A stretch of DNA of 10,467 nt from Phoronis pallida (Eukaryota > Phoronida > Phoronidae): contig JAOXYC010237904.1 in the NCBI GenBank assembly GCA_028565715.1, forward strand, positions 1-10,467. The letters are read 5' to 3'. The notes under the pieces were generated by a model. The model was not told where the DNA came from and searched no databases. It was given only the letters and a program-made list of their open reading frames with translations. Numbering within the stretch: the stretch's first letter is position 1; each line of letters begins with the position of its first letter. Of the stretch, positions 1-8,648 are shown one piece after another. A program made the position numbers and the translations under genes.

Positions 1-784
1 TTGGCATCATCACTTTTCTGATACTTTAGGGACCCCTCTACATTACTAGATAGGTGGCTTGCTTTTTTCAAAAAAATTCAACGGGATTTTTTTTTCAACC
101 TCTCGCCCCCCCACTACAAGGTGCATCGGATATTTTATTATCCATCGAGCGGTTTTGAAAATAAACAGAAATCACCTGTGAATGACGGACGTCAGGCGAC
201 CGACTACGGACAACAATACATCGTAAACAGGCAACAGATGATTAAGTGTCTCACTGTCACAAACATTTAGAAAACAATACATTCTAACTATGGAAAACAC
301 GATACTTTTTAAATCGTATCATTTCTGATATACTCAAATACGTTGACTAGTTTCGATGTGTCTGACTTCTTCACATTTCCAAAAAGAAATGAAGCACACA
401 GTCTATGTTAGTGCTTATTGGCTACAATTGGTCAAACAGGGGAGATAAGTATCAAATTGTCATAACTAAACAAATATCAATGAAACATTACCATCAAACA
501 CAAGTGAATGTTTAATCCGTCCATTCAAATTTGGCCTGAATATGAACATGAAGTCAGACACATGGAAACTAGTCAAGGAATTATTATAAATTCAAGATGT
601 TTAATTCAAAAGTCTCGTGTCTTTCACAATTACAATGTGAAGATTGCTAAGATCTATTCATTAAACAAAAAGTTATTAATGAGCAGACAGAAAAACAACA
701 AAATAAGGTTGAATTCAAACACTAACATGGCATTAAGATAATGTAGAAACAAAAGAAATTCATGGAAAAACCTGAGCACCTTTA
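1..784. other. Intergenic or downstream sequence, no gene recognised
   Basis: AT-rich DNA with a homopolymer-rich patch near 66-120 (runs of A, T and C). A 77-codon open frame on the plus strand at 508-741 has no domain, no signal peptide and no splice context that I can recognise. Nothing else is supported. Confidence 0.5.
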
Positions 785-848
785 ACTACCGGGGATTTCC
801 GAAAGAGCGCTCTTTCAAAGGGGCGCTCTTTCGGAAATCCCCGGTAGT
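785..848. repeat. Perfect 26-bp-arm hairpin
   Basis: Arms 785-810 and 823-848 are perfect reverse complements separated by 12 nt. The inner part of the left arm continues into its own 16-nt palindrome, GAAAGAGCGCTCTTTC (801-816), and GCGCTCTTTC occurs twice in direct orientation (807-816 and 823-832), so two alternative folds are possible. The arms are GC-rich against an AT-rich background. I saw no clear target-site duplication. It could be a miniature fold-back element, a small hairpin RNA source, or a local template-switch product. Confidence 0.85.
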
Positions 849-1703
849 GTTGCATGTATAGGCTGTATTGGATTTCAAGAAACATAAATGCAACCATGAA
901 GGTCGACTTTGAGGTGACATTTCAACTAAACGTGAATTTTCATCCTTGACAAAAAAAGCATAAAACATATATAAATAAAAATATGTACATTTGTTAACAC
1001 TGTACAGGGGTTGATAAAAAGAATGACGCTTAGAAAAACGTTAATATTTAATAGCATGTGTGCAAATGTCCCCAAAATAGCTAGTAAAATAATGTTTGCA
1101 AAGTGTTCAGATTTTTGTCAACGTGAAGAATTAGATCATTTGGATATTGTCTTCAAGACCGTTAACAAAAAAAGTTAAAGGTTTCCGTTTTTAAAGTTGG
1201 TATAGCATGTCAGTTACCATGTTAACGTTTAAAAGGCTACAGTCAAAAGGGAGAAGTTTTCATAACATATCGGGTGATTCAGAAAGAAGGTTCAGAAATT
1301 TACTGCCTATATCTCAAAGTATTATCTTCAAAACAATTTCAAAATTGAAGTTCTTATGCTTTTTATTTGTTACATATGCATACGGCTGTTTCAAAAACAA
1401 ACCGAAGCTTAATTTAATAGTCAAAATGCACCATTTAATTTGCACCTTTTACCGGAAATAATTAATGAACAGTCTTTGTCCTACCGGTGTGTTCACAAGT
1501 TATAATTACACTCAGCTTTATTCAAAATTAACAAGTTTATATTATTGCAACATATTAGTCTTGTGTTGTTTTGGGATATTACTGATGACATTTTGACTGA
1601 AACATGTTTTAAATATTCACTTTAGTAAAATTTTAGAATCCAAAGAATTTTTATTTTACTATATGGTGCACATTTATAAAACCCAAATCTTACTGATAAC
1701 ATA
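849..1703. other. Non-coding stretch, no gene recognised
   Basis: AT-rich sequence. The 84-codon frame at 1207-1461 on the plus strand has a short hydrophobic patch but no recognisable domain, and no supporting splice or promoter context was identified. The segment 1272-1302 resembles the reverse complement of 2146-2175. Confidence 0.45.
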
Positions 1704-1817
1704 CAGGGCCCAGTTTCATAAAACCGTAAACGTCGTTTAGTGAATATCCAACGTTTAGTTTGTGTGTAATGTAAATTGGACTTAACCGAAGTTTAAGGTC
1801 TATGAAACTCGGCCCTG
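1704..1817. mobile_element. MITE-like element with ~27-bp terminal inverted repeats
   Basis: The ends are imperfect inverted repeats: the left end starts CAGGGCCCAGTTTCATA and the right end, reverse-complemented, starts CAGGGCCGAGTTTCATA. The similarity runs for about 27 bp with a few mismatches. Total length is 114 bp with no coding capacity, which fits a miniature inverted-repeat element. No obvious target-site duplication is visible, so the superfamily is not assigned. It lies about 44 bp outside the left edge of the tandem duplication. Confidence 0.7.
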
Positions 1818-2242
1818 AGCACAAGTAAAGTGTTTTTGTTTCATCGAACACAATACTGTGTTTTACGCTAACAATTTTGAGGTTTTCTTTTTCATAATCT
1901 CGGAAACGTTTTATGGTGTCAAAATCTACGTCCGGGTACAGCTAAAATGAGCAGGAGCTATATAAAATAAAATATATAAATCATTTTCATTGATCTTCGG
2001 ATTTACACATCCATCTGAGAGAAACACATTTAATAAAATGAAATGACGCGGCGATGTAAACCAAGTGGGCGAGACTACATACATGTAGGTGGAACAAGGT
2101 GTGGCAAAGTTGTCTTATTGATTAGATTTTAAGATAATAAACCGTAAAGTTCTGAATTTCTTTTCTGAATCACCCAATAGAAGCAGACACATTTTACACC
2201 TTGCTATTAAATGAAAACAATCTTCATTGACACCTATATTGC
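1818..2242 (-). other. 3' flank / probable 3' UTR of terminal exon copy 1
   Basis: This non-coding stretch lies downstream of the copy 1 stop codon on the minus strand. It is AT-rich, contains the ATTAAA hexamer at 2029-2034 and crosses the left edge of the duplicated unit at 1861. The segment 2146-2175 resembles 1272-1302 in inverted orientation. No ORF of note was seen. Confidence 0.45.
2029..2034 (-). promoter_or_regulatory. Possible polyadenylation signal ATTAAA, copy 1
   Basis: The minus strand reads ATTAAA about 210 bp past the stop codon of terminal exon copy 1. This is the commonest variant of the AATAAA hexamer. I found no canonical AATAAA between the stop and the unit edge. A single hexamer in AT-rich DNA is weak evidence. 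Confidence 0.35.
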
Positions 2243-2715
2243 TCAGTATGATTGCTGCCCATGCTTATGATCTTCTCCCTTAAATGAAGGAACTATAGCG
2301 TCGCTGCCAGACACAGATCCCGATATGATGGTTTCCGAACTATCGGATGTTCCATCTGAATCACTCTCATTCGATGGTTCTTCTGTTTCGTACATTGATT
2401 CTTGTTGATCTTGGGGCTCCTCATTCTCGCCTTGGTCCTGGTCATGCTCCTGCAGTAGAGGCTGCTGCTGCTGCTGTAGCAAAGCTATTTGTTCCAAACG
2501 TTGCTTGTGGTCGCGAATCTTTTGGGCATTGATGCGTCGTCTCACCGCCTCCTCACGCCACTTCTTCTTATTATATAGATGGAATACGAAGGAGGAGGCG
2601 GCAAGTGTTATCAAGAACGTGAAGACAGGTAAGAGTGCGAAGAGAAGTCGCGCTGTTGACAATGGACGTTCGGTCCTAACACGGGGCGTCTTGGGGCTAG
2701 TCGGTGGTGCAGGCT
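2243..2715 (-). CDS. Terminal exon, copy 1: duplicate of the membrane/tail exon
   Basis: This is a duplicate of the exon at 4922-5394, shifted by exactly 2679 bp. The 139-residue open frame is identical, and the acceptor (tacag|AG, intron AG at 2716-2717), stop TGA (2243-2245) and 3' flank are also the same. It encodes the same stalk, membrane span, basic segment, five-glutamine run and acidic serine-rich tail. It lies downstream of copy 2 in transcript order, so it would be used only if copy 2 is skipped or its polyadenylation fails. The protein would be the same either way. It is intact, with no stop or frameshift, so it is a redundant or alternative last exon rather than a visible pseudogene. 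The alternative explanation is that the assembly repeats this block and only one exon exists in the animal. Confidence 0.65.
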
Positions 2716-3423
2716 CTGTAATGATAGAGTCAGTTGGATAATTTCACCATGTTTGATTTATCAGCAAATACTAATAAGAAGAGAAAATGCTTGCATCTGA
2801 ATATCCAAGCGATGAATCTGATGTGGTGATGATGAAAAATGAACCAAATCCCACGAACGACTGTCGAACCGACGTTGAAATGATTGGTCATGTATGAACC
2901 TATGGATAAGTTATTAAAACTGCAGAATCTTAGCCGAAGCAACTATCACTATTCTACATGTGGTATAATTTTTACACTCGAATCACTTAGATGTATTAAC
3001 GTACAAATGTATACGCGATTCTTAAAGCAAATGTATCAATAAGTTACTCACCAACTATCTCAATGTTTGTATGTAGTTATTTCAAGCAAGATACAACATA
3101 CGGGTTAAACAATAATCATTTCGCGTAGTTCTTGTTAGACATGTAAGGACTAAGCTAGTGCACGCTAGAATTAATAGAAATGTAAGCAAAACTCTCCTTT
3201 TCCCCACTCCTTTTCTAATTTACACCAATTAACTCATTTTCTATGTTTGCAATTAAAGTGGAGAGTAGTATCATGTACGTTTATTTCATTCCATATGCAC
3301 TAACTGTAGCAAACTAACAAAAGGCTAATGTGAATACATATACAATTCACCGTTAAACTATTTAATTAAACTGTATGTGTGCAAGTAACTCATAAAGAAC
3401 CAGCACTTATTAAGTCCATTCGA

Positions 3424-3550
3424 GCGACGAGCCATGCACCCAGAGAAAATCGACACCATGATGATAGTAAAGGCCATTTATTAAATGGCGGAAAAGATAA
3501 TACAAATAAAATGTGATCTCTGGATAGATGGGAGGCTAAAAACGCCACCC
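3424..3550. repeat. Diverged internal direct repeat, member A (unit 1)
   Basis: This resembles 3767-3872 in the same orientation. Shared blocks include CGACGAGC near the start, GGCCATTTATTAAATG (16 bp), TACAAATAAAATG (13 bp), a GGATAGAT block and CTAAAAAC near the end. It contains a small palindrome at 3473-3489. It is repeated identically at 6103-6229 in unit 2. It may be an old non-autonomous element; the family is not recognised. Confidence 0.7.
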
Positions 3551-3766
3551 AACAAGTAATGCCATCAACAGAAATACAACATGAGGGTGGAACATGAAAA
3601 ATGAAAAACTTTTATTAGACGATGTCGGTAACGAAACATATGAATCGAGGCCAAAATCTAAGACCGGATCGATAAGACTCCACGTATAAGACCGGTAAGC
3701 GACTTCGTCACTCCACCATGATGGAATGATTTAATTCTTAAATACTATCTATGATCGTTCTGTCGA

Positions 3767-3872
3767 CCGACGAGCTATGTAAAAGACACCATGGTGAAAG
3801 AAAGGGCCATTTATTAAATGACATAAATGATTATACAAATAAAATGGATAGATAACGACTAAAAACACCACT
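3767..3872. repeat. Diverged internal direct repeat, member B (unit 1)
   Basis: Partner of 3424-3550, about 340 bp away, in the same order of blocks but shorter and with many substitutions. It is therefore much older than the 2679-bp duplication. It is repeated identically at 6446-6551 in unit 2. Confidence 0.7.
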
Positions 3873-4539
3873 GCTTATAGCTGAAAAGAGTCAAATTCAT
3901 GATTAACCAGTTCTGCACGAGAAAATCAGGCAGTCGGAACATGCATAGTCACAGAATTTTACGTTACTTTGGGTAAATGATGCACAGCTTGAAATAGTCT
4001 GATTCCCAATAGATTTTCTTTGAATAATCATTTTTGACAGAATAAGCTAAAAAATTGTGTTTTGTCAGTGTTTTTTGATGGAATTTTGACAAAAATCAAA
4101 ATAACTCGTGAGTTTGACAGCTTATAACTCCGAATGTACTCAATATAAATGTTCCATTCTTTTTTCAGTACGTAAATTGGTCTCAGATGTATATGTATCT
4201 ATTTCATGAAAAATGGAATAGCACAAACTATATTTTTTTCCCTTTAATGCATGTTAGATAACCAAGTCAAAAACAAAATTTTCGGAGTGGTCAATTTGCT
4301 TTAGCAACTTGGTGGTGAAAATGAAGCTTATCCACGGAAATAGATTGTTGTGTTGTAACTACACCATTGCTCCTAAAATCTATGTTAAACTTTGTCTAAT
4401 TACAATGGTAAAGAGCTTGGTGTGGCTGGGTACAGATATCGATGGTCGCCATGTCGCTACAATGTAGCTATCCACAAAAATTTTCACATTTATTTACTCA
4501 TGGGAAGTTCCTCTACACTATTCCGCTCAAAACTTTTGC

Positions 4540-4921
4540 TTTTACGCTAACAATTTTGAGGTTTTCTTTTTCATAATCTCGGAAACGTTTTATGGTGTCA
4601 AAATCTACGTCCGGGTACAGCTAAAATGAGCAGGAGCTATATAAAATAAAATATATAAATCATTTTCATTGATCTTCGGATTTACACATCCATCTGAGAG
4701 AAACACATTTAATAAAATGAAATGACGCGGCGATGTAAACCAAGTGGGCGAGACTACATACATGTAGGTGGAACAAGGTGTGGCAAAGTTGTCTTATTGA
4801 TTAGATTTTAAGATAATAAACCGTAAAGTTCTGAATTTCTTTTCTGAATCACCCAATAGAAGCAGACACATTTTACACCTTGCTATTAAATGAAAACAAT
4901 CTTCATTGACACCTATATTGC
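4540..4921 (-). other. 3' flank / probable 3' UTR of terminal exon copy 2
   Basis: This non-coding stretch follows the copy 2 stop codon and is identical to 1861-2242. It runs to the unit junction at 4540, so a transcript reading past the hexamer at 4708-4713 would enter the intron-derived end of unit 1. Confidence 0.45.
4708..4713 (-). promoter_or_regulatory. Possible polyadenylation signal ATTAAA, copy 2
   Basis: This is the duplicate of the hexamer at 2029-2034, about 210 bp after the stop of terminal exon copy 2. If used, it would end transcripts before copy 1 is reached, leaving copy 1 redundant. Confidence 0.35.
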
Positions 4922-5394
4922 TCAGTATGATTGCTGCCCATGCTTATGATCTTCTCCCTTAAATGAAGGAACTATAGCGTCGCTGCCAGACACAGATCCC
5001 GATATGATGGTTTCCGAACTATCGGATGTTCCATCTGAATCACTCTCATTCGATGGTTCTTCTGTTTCGTACATTGATTCTTGTTGATCTTGGGGCTCCT
5101 CATTCTCGCCTTGGTCCTGGTCATGCTCCTGCAGTAGAGGCTGCTGCTGCTGCTGTAGCAAAGCTATTTGTTCCAAACGTTGCTTGTGGTCGCGAATCTT
5201 TTGGGCATTGATGCGTCGTCTCACCGCCTCCTCACGCCACTTCTTCTTATTATATAGATGGAATACGAAGGAGGAGGCGGCAAGTGTTATCAAGAACGTG
5301 AAGACAGGTAAGAGTGCGAAGAGAAGTCGCGCTGTTGACAATGGACGTTCGGTCCTAACACGGGGCGTCTTGGGGCTAGTCGGTGGTGCAGGCT
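4922..5394 (-). CDS. Terminal exon, copy 2: stalk, transmembrane helix and cytoplasmic tail
   Basis: This is a predicted last coding exon of 156 codons plus a split first codon, ending in TGA at 4922-4924. Upstream, the minus strand reads tctatcattacag then AG, a good 3' splice site giving phase 1, the phase in which the TSP1 exons end. In order, the exon encodes a Pro/Thr/Arg-rich stalk (residues 1-22), a hydrophobic span (about 23-47, RLLFALLP to FVFHLY), a basic stop-transfer segment NKKKWREE with RRR, a charged helical stretch (51-80), five glutamines (80-84), and an acidic Ser/Asp/Glu tail (about 89-127). The positive charges after the span place the C-terminus in the cytosol. The frame has no upstream ATG: an in-frame TGA lies just upstream and the 139-residue version would start on TTG, so a stand-alone gene is unlikely. 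I recognise no named cytoplasmic domain. This is the copy nearest the TSP1 exons and would be met first during transcription. Joining it to exon B is inferred from phase and strand. Confidence 0.75.
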
Positions 5395-6102
5395 CTGTAA
5401 TGATAGAGTCAGTTGGATAATTTCACCATGTTTGATTTATCAGCAAATACTAATAAGAAGAGAAAATGCTTGCATCTGAATATCCAAGCGATGAATCTGA
5501 TGTGGTGATGATGAAAAATGAACCAAATCCCACGAACGACTGTCGAACCGACGTTGAAATGATTGGTCATGTATGAACCTATGGATAAGTTATTAAAACT
5601 GCAGAATCTTAGCCGAAGCAACTATCACTATTCTACATGTGGTATAATTTTTACACTCGAATCACTTAGATGTATTAACGTACAAATGTATACGCGATTC
5701 TTAAAGCAAATGTATCAATAAGTTACTCACCAACTATCTCAATGTTTGTATGTAGTTATTTCAAGCAAGATACAACATACGGGTTAAACAATAATCATTT
5801 CGCGTAGTTCTTGTTAGACATGTAAGGACTAAGCTAGTGCACGCTAGAATTAATAGAAATGTAAGCAAAACTCTCCTTTTCCCCACTCCTTTTCTAATTT
5901 ACACCAATTAACTCATTTTCTATGTTTGCAATTAAAGTGGAGAGTAGTATCATGTACGTTTATTTCATTCCATATGCACTAACTGTAGCAAACTAACAAA
6001 AGGCTAATGTGAATACATATACAATTCACCGTTAAACTATTTAATTAAACTGTATGTGTGCAAGTAACTCATAAAGAACCAGCACTTATTAAGTCCATTC
6101 GA

Positions 6103-6229
6103 GCGACGAGCCATGCACCCAGAGAAAATCGACACCATGATGATAGTAAAGGCCATTTATTAAATGGCGGAAAAGATAATACAAATAAAATGTGATCTCT
6201 GGATAGATGGGAGGCTAAAAACGCCACCC
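6103..6229. repeat. Diverged internal direct repeat, member A (unit 2)
   Basis: Identical to 3424-3550, carried along in the second duplicated unit. Confidence 0.7.
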
Positions 6230-6445
6230 AACAAGTAATGCCATCAACAGAAATACAACATGAGGGTGGAACATGAAAAATGAAAAACTTTTATTAGACG
6301 ATGTCGGTAACGAAACATATGAATCGAGGCCAAAATCTAAGACCGGATCGATAAGACTCCACGTATAAGACCGGTAAGCGACTTCGTCACTCCACCATGA
6401 TGGAATGATTTAATTCTTAAATACTATCTATGATCGTTCTGTCGA

Positions 6446-6551
6446 CCGACGAGCTATGTAAAAGACACCATGGTGAAAGAAAGGGCCATTTATTAAATGA
6501 CATAAATGATTATACAAATAAAATGGATAGATAACGACTAAAAACACCACT
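6446..6551. repeat. Diverged internal direct repeat, member B (unit 2)
   Basis: Identical to 3767-3872, carried along in the second duplicated unit. Confidence 0.7.
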
Positions 6552-6565
6552 GCTTATAGCTGAAA

Positions 6566-7277
6566 AGAGTCAAATTCATGATTAACCAGTTCTGCACGAG
6601 AAAATCAGGCAGTCGGAACATGCATAGTCACAGAATTTTACGTTACTTTGGGTAAATGATGCACAGCTTGAAATAGTCTGATTCCCAATAGATTTTCTTT
6701 GAATAATCATTTTTGACAGAATAAGCTAAAAAATTGTGTTTTGTCAGTGTTTTTTGATGGAATTTTGACAAAAATCAAAATAACTCGTGAGTTTGACAGC
6801 TTATAACTCCGAATGTACTCAATATAAATGTTCCATTCTTTTTTCAGTACGTAAATTGGTCTCAGATGTATATGTATCTATTTCATGAAAAATGGAATAG
6901 CACAAACTATATTTTTTTCCCTTTAATGCATGTTAGATAACCAAGTCAAAAACAAAATTTTCGGAGTGGTCAATTTGCTTTAGCAACTTGGTGGTGAAAA
7001 TGAAGCTTATCCACGGAAATAGATTGTTGTGTTGTAACTACACCATTGCTCCTAAAATCTATGTTAAACTTTGTCTAATTACAATGGTAAAGAGCTTGGT
7101 GTGGCTGGGTACAGATATCGATGGTCGCCATGTCGCTACAATGTAGCTATCCACAAAAATTTTCACATTTATTTACTCATGGGAAGTTCCTCTACACTAT
7201 TCCGCTCAAAACTTTTGCTTGCTACAAAATCTGCCTGATTCTCTCAAACAGTGCTGGTTAATACCATAATTAGACTT
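6566..7277. repeat. Inverted-repeat pair spanning the right edge of the duplication
   Basis: The arm at 6566-6612 and the arm at 7231-7277 are diverged reverse complements. Read in the same sense, both start CTGCCTGATT and share CTGGTTAAT, with 26 of 32 positions equal over the core and weaker similarity beyond. The left arm is inside duplicated unit 2 (also present at 3887-3933). The right arm lies in unique sequence starting 10 bp past the unit edge, so unit 1 lacks an adjacent right arm. This may be a degraded fold-back element of about 710 bp. Confidence 0.65.
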
Positions 7278-7694
7278 CAAACATGAATGTTTAAATGTTG
7301 AAATATGAATGAATGTAACGAGTTTAAACTAATTGTTTAGGTTTTAACATAGAAATGTGGATCGTTAGAATTTCTTGAGACATCTAGCGGCGAACGGCGT
7401 TTTTAATTCACTATAAGCGTAGAACAATGGTTTGACGTCATAACTATTAGTAAATGTAAGACAATGGAATCAGAATCGATGGAATTTTATTAATAACCGT
7501 AACTTTGAAAAATGCACCGTGACTTACCTGCCATTTTTGTTTTTCAATTGATTATACTTGAAATAACACAATGTTTTTTCTGTGGGAACATTTTTAAATT
7601 TAAGTTTTCTCCAGCAAAGAGAACTGTCTCCGTTTGAACCAATGTAATTCTTGGCAAAAACCCAATGATTTAAAAGCCTCATAGTTTAAAAAAT

Positions 7695-7781
7695 TGTACT
7701 GTGACCCCTATTCATTTTCGGATAATTTCACAGTTTAACATTAAACGCCTAAATTATTCAATGACATGACGTCACAGTACA
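7695..7781. repeat. Short inverted pair TGTACTGTGAC
   Basis: TGTACTGTGAC at 7695-7705 is the exact reverse complement of 7771-7781. The flanks are weakly similar too. It may be the ends of a very small element, but 11 bp is near chance level in a search for such pairs. Confidence 0.35.
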
Positions 7782-8311
7782 GTTTCAGTTCTCGAAGGCG
7801 TATCATAACCCGATTCCTACCGCTGGTTTTATAAACTTCATGCACAAGATGGTAACGATCCACCTTAAATTCATCGTTCATTGATGAATATACTCCATAA
7901 TAATTCTACAGATTGAAGTTAAATCACACAATTAGTATGGATATTATATAAATGACGACTGTCTATATATGTATTTGCTCCAAAGTGGTCATTTGTTGGA
8001 TCTTTTGTAACTGTACTCCCATCTCGTTATTTAAATATTTTACTTTCAACCGACACATTTTACAAATTTTAACACATTTTCTTAAACGCATGTACTATAC
8101 TTCTGGGGTAATAACTTTAGCTATTGGGTAGACCTAGGGGGTATGACAATTTAGCATTGCAATGCATCTGTAATAAGTGCCAAAACAATGTCAGTGATTC
8201 TGAATGAGATGAAATGATCTGCAGAACTCTATGTGTAACCGGTAAAGATTGTAGATGTTTGTACATGTATACACGTGTTTATAGTTTTGCGTAGATGGAT
8301 TTAGTTTGGTG

Positions 8312-8467
8312 ACGTTTGAAATGGTCCATTGTGTCGCTTGGTCTATTTTAAAGTCGCCGACGATGTTAATACACTGGTGTAGGGGTATATTGTGACTCGC
8401 TTAGTCCATTACGTCGCCGGTGACTTTAAAGACCAAGCGACACAATGGCTCATTTCATTTCAGACGT
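8312..8467. repeat. Nested fold-back element
   Basis: The left arm (about 8312-8360) and right arm (about 8411-8467) are imperfect reverse complements, with a perfect 19-bp core (8326-8344 against 8430-8448) followed by a shared TTAAAGTC block and a CG-rich end. Between them, 8389-8423 is a diverged direct copy of part of the left arm (ATTGTG, TCGCTT, GTC, CGTCGCCG in order). The element therefore holds three versions of one motif. It is non-coding and lies in the intron. Confidence 0.8.
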
Positions 8468-8561
8468 TCTAGGTAGCCTACGGATATTGAATAATGGGCA
8501 ACATCAGTAACAAGCAACTGCGCCTAAGATCTTTCATCACACGTACCTTCACAGTAACCTC

Positions 8562-8648
8562 AAACTACTGCATTCGTGAGCATTCGAAATAAACTACTGC
8601 ATTCGTGAGCATTCGAAATAAACTACTGCATTCGTGAGCATTCGAAAG
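8562..8648. repeat. 29-bp minisatellite, three copies
   Basis: Three head-to-tail units start at 8562, 8591 and 8620, each beginning AAACTACTGC and containing ATTCGTGAGC. They are identical except for the last base of the third unit. The array ends 26 bp from the splice donor of TSP1 exon B and lies inside the following intron. Confidence 0.95.

Larger units (their letters stand above)
1861..4539. repeat. Tandem segmental duplication, unit 1 (2679 bp)
   Basis: The sequence from 1861 to 4541 matches 4540 to 7220 at a constant offset of 2679 bp. I compared many stretches along the length, coding and non-coding, and found no substitution or indel. Outside the match the sequence differs at once: G at 1860 against C at 4539, and T at 4542 against G at 7221. 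The unit holds the terminal exon, its 3' flank and about 1.8 kb of intron. The two matches share TT at 4540-4541, so the junction shows 2 bp of microhomology. Confidence 0.95.
2716..4539 (-). other. Intron-type sequence between the two terminal exons
   Basis: This is the non-coding part of unit 1, upstream of terminal exon copy 1 in transcript order. It ends at the acceptor (AG on the minus strand, 2716-2717), with a possible branch site a short distance before it. It contains two diverged direct repeats (3424-3550 and 3767-3872) and the left arm of a fold-back pair (3887-3933). I found no further TSP1 signature on the minus strand. Confidence 0.55.
4540..7220. repeat. Tandem segmental duplication, unit 2
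   Basis: This is the direct second copy of the preceding unit, head to tail with it and with no spacer. Its right edge at 7220 passes into unique intron sequence. Perfect identity across fast-evolving intron and UTR sequence means very recent origin, gene conversion, or an assembly artefact. It is not a transposon by structure: there are no terminal repeats, target-site duplication or transposase. Confidence 0.95.

Noticed and set aside
508-741. 77-codon plus-strand frame as a gene
   Set aside because: No recognisable domain and no supporting signals. Length is within chance for AT-rich DNA read in six frames.
786-968. 60-codon minus-strand frame
   Set aside because: Its C-terminal end is the perfect hairpin at 785-848 read as protein, with no independent support.
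1207-1461. 84-codon plus-strand frame as a gene
   Set aside because: The hydrophobic patch alone is not evidence. No domain was recognised, and it overlaps a segment that recurs in inverted form elsewhere.
1580-1605. Hammerhead ribozyme core (CTGATGA followed by GAAA)
   Set aside because: The bases that would form stem II between the two core boxes do not pair, so the fold is not supported.
2243-2662. Stand-alone 139-residue membrane protein gene (and its duplicate at 4922-5341)
   Set aside because: The first codon is TTG, not ATG, the frame stays open upstream to a splice acceptor at 2716-2717, and no in-frame ATG precedes the membrane span. A terminal exon explains it better.
2347-2741. 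Plus-strand frames of 61 and 78 codons over the terminal exon (and copies at 5026-5420)
   Set aside because: They are antisense shadows of the membrane/tail exon, with no splice or start context.
2730-2942. Minus-strand 70-codon hydrophobic frame upstream of the terminal exon (and copy at 5409-5621)
   Set aside because: It lies in the intron just before the acceptor, has no cysteine pattern or domain, and is explained by AT-rich composition.
1861-7220. Duplicated block as a transposon or LTR-type element
   Set aside because: No terminal repeats, target-site duplication, primer-binding site or enzyme gene. The two blocks abut directly.
8562-8648. CRISPR-like array of 29-bp repeats
   Set aside because: The units are contiguous with no spacers, lie in a spliced animal gene and have no cas genes nearby. 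It is a minisatellite.
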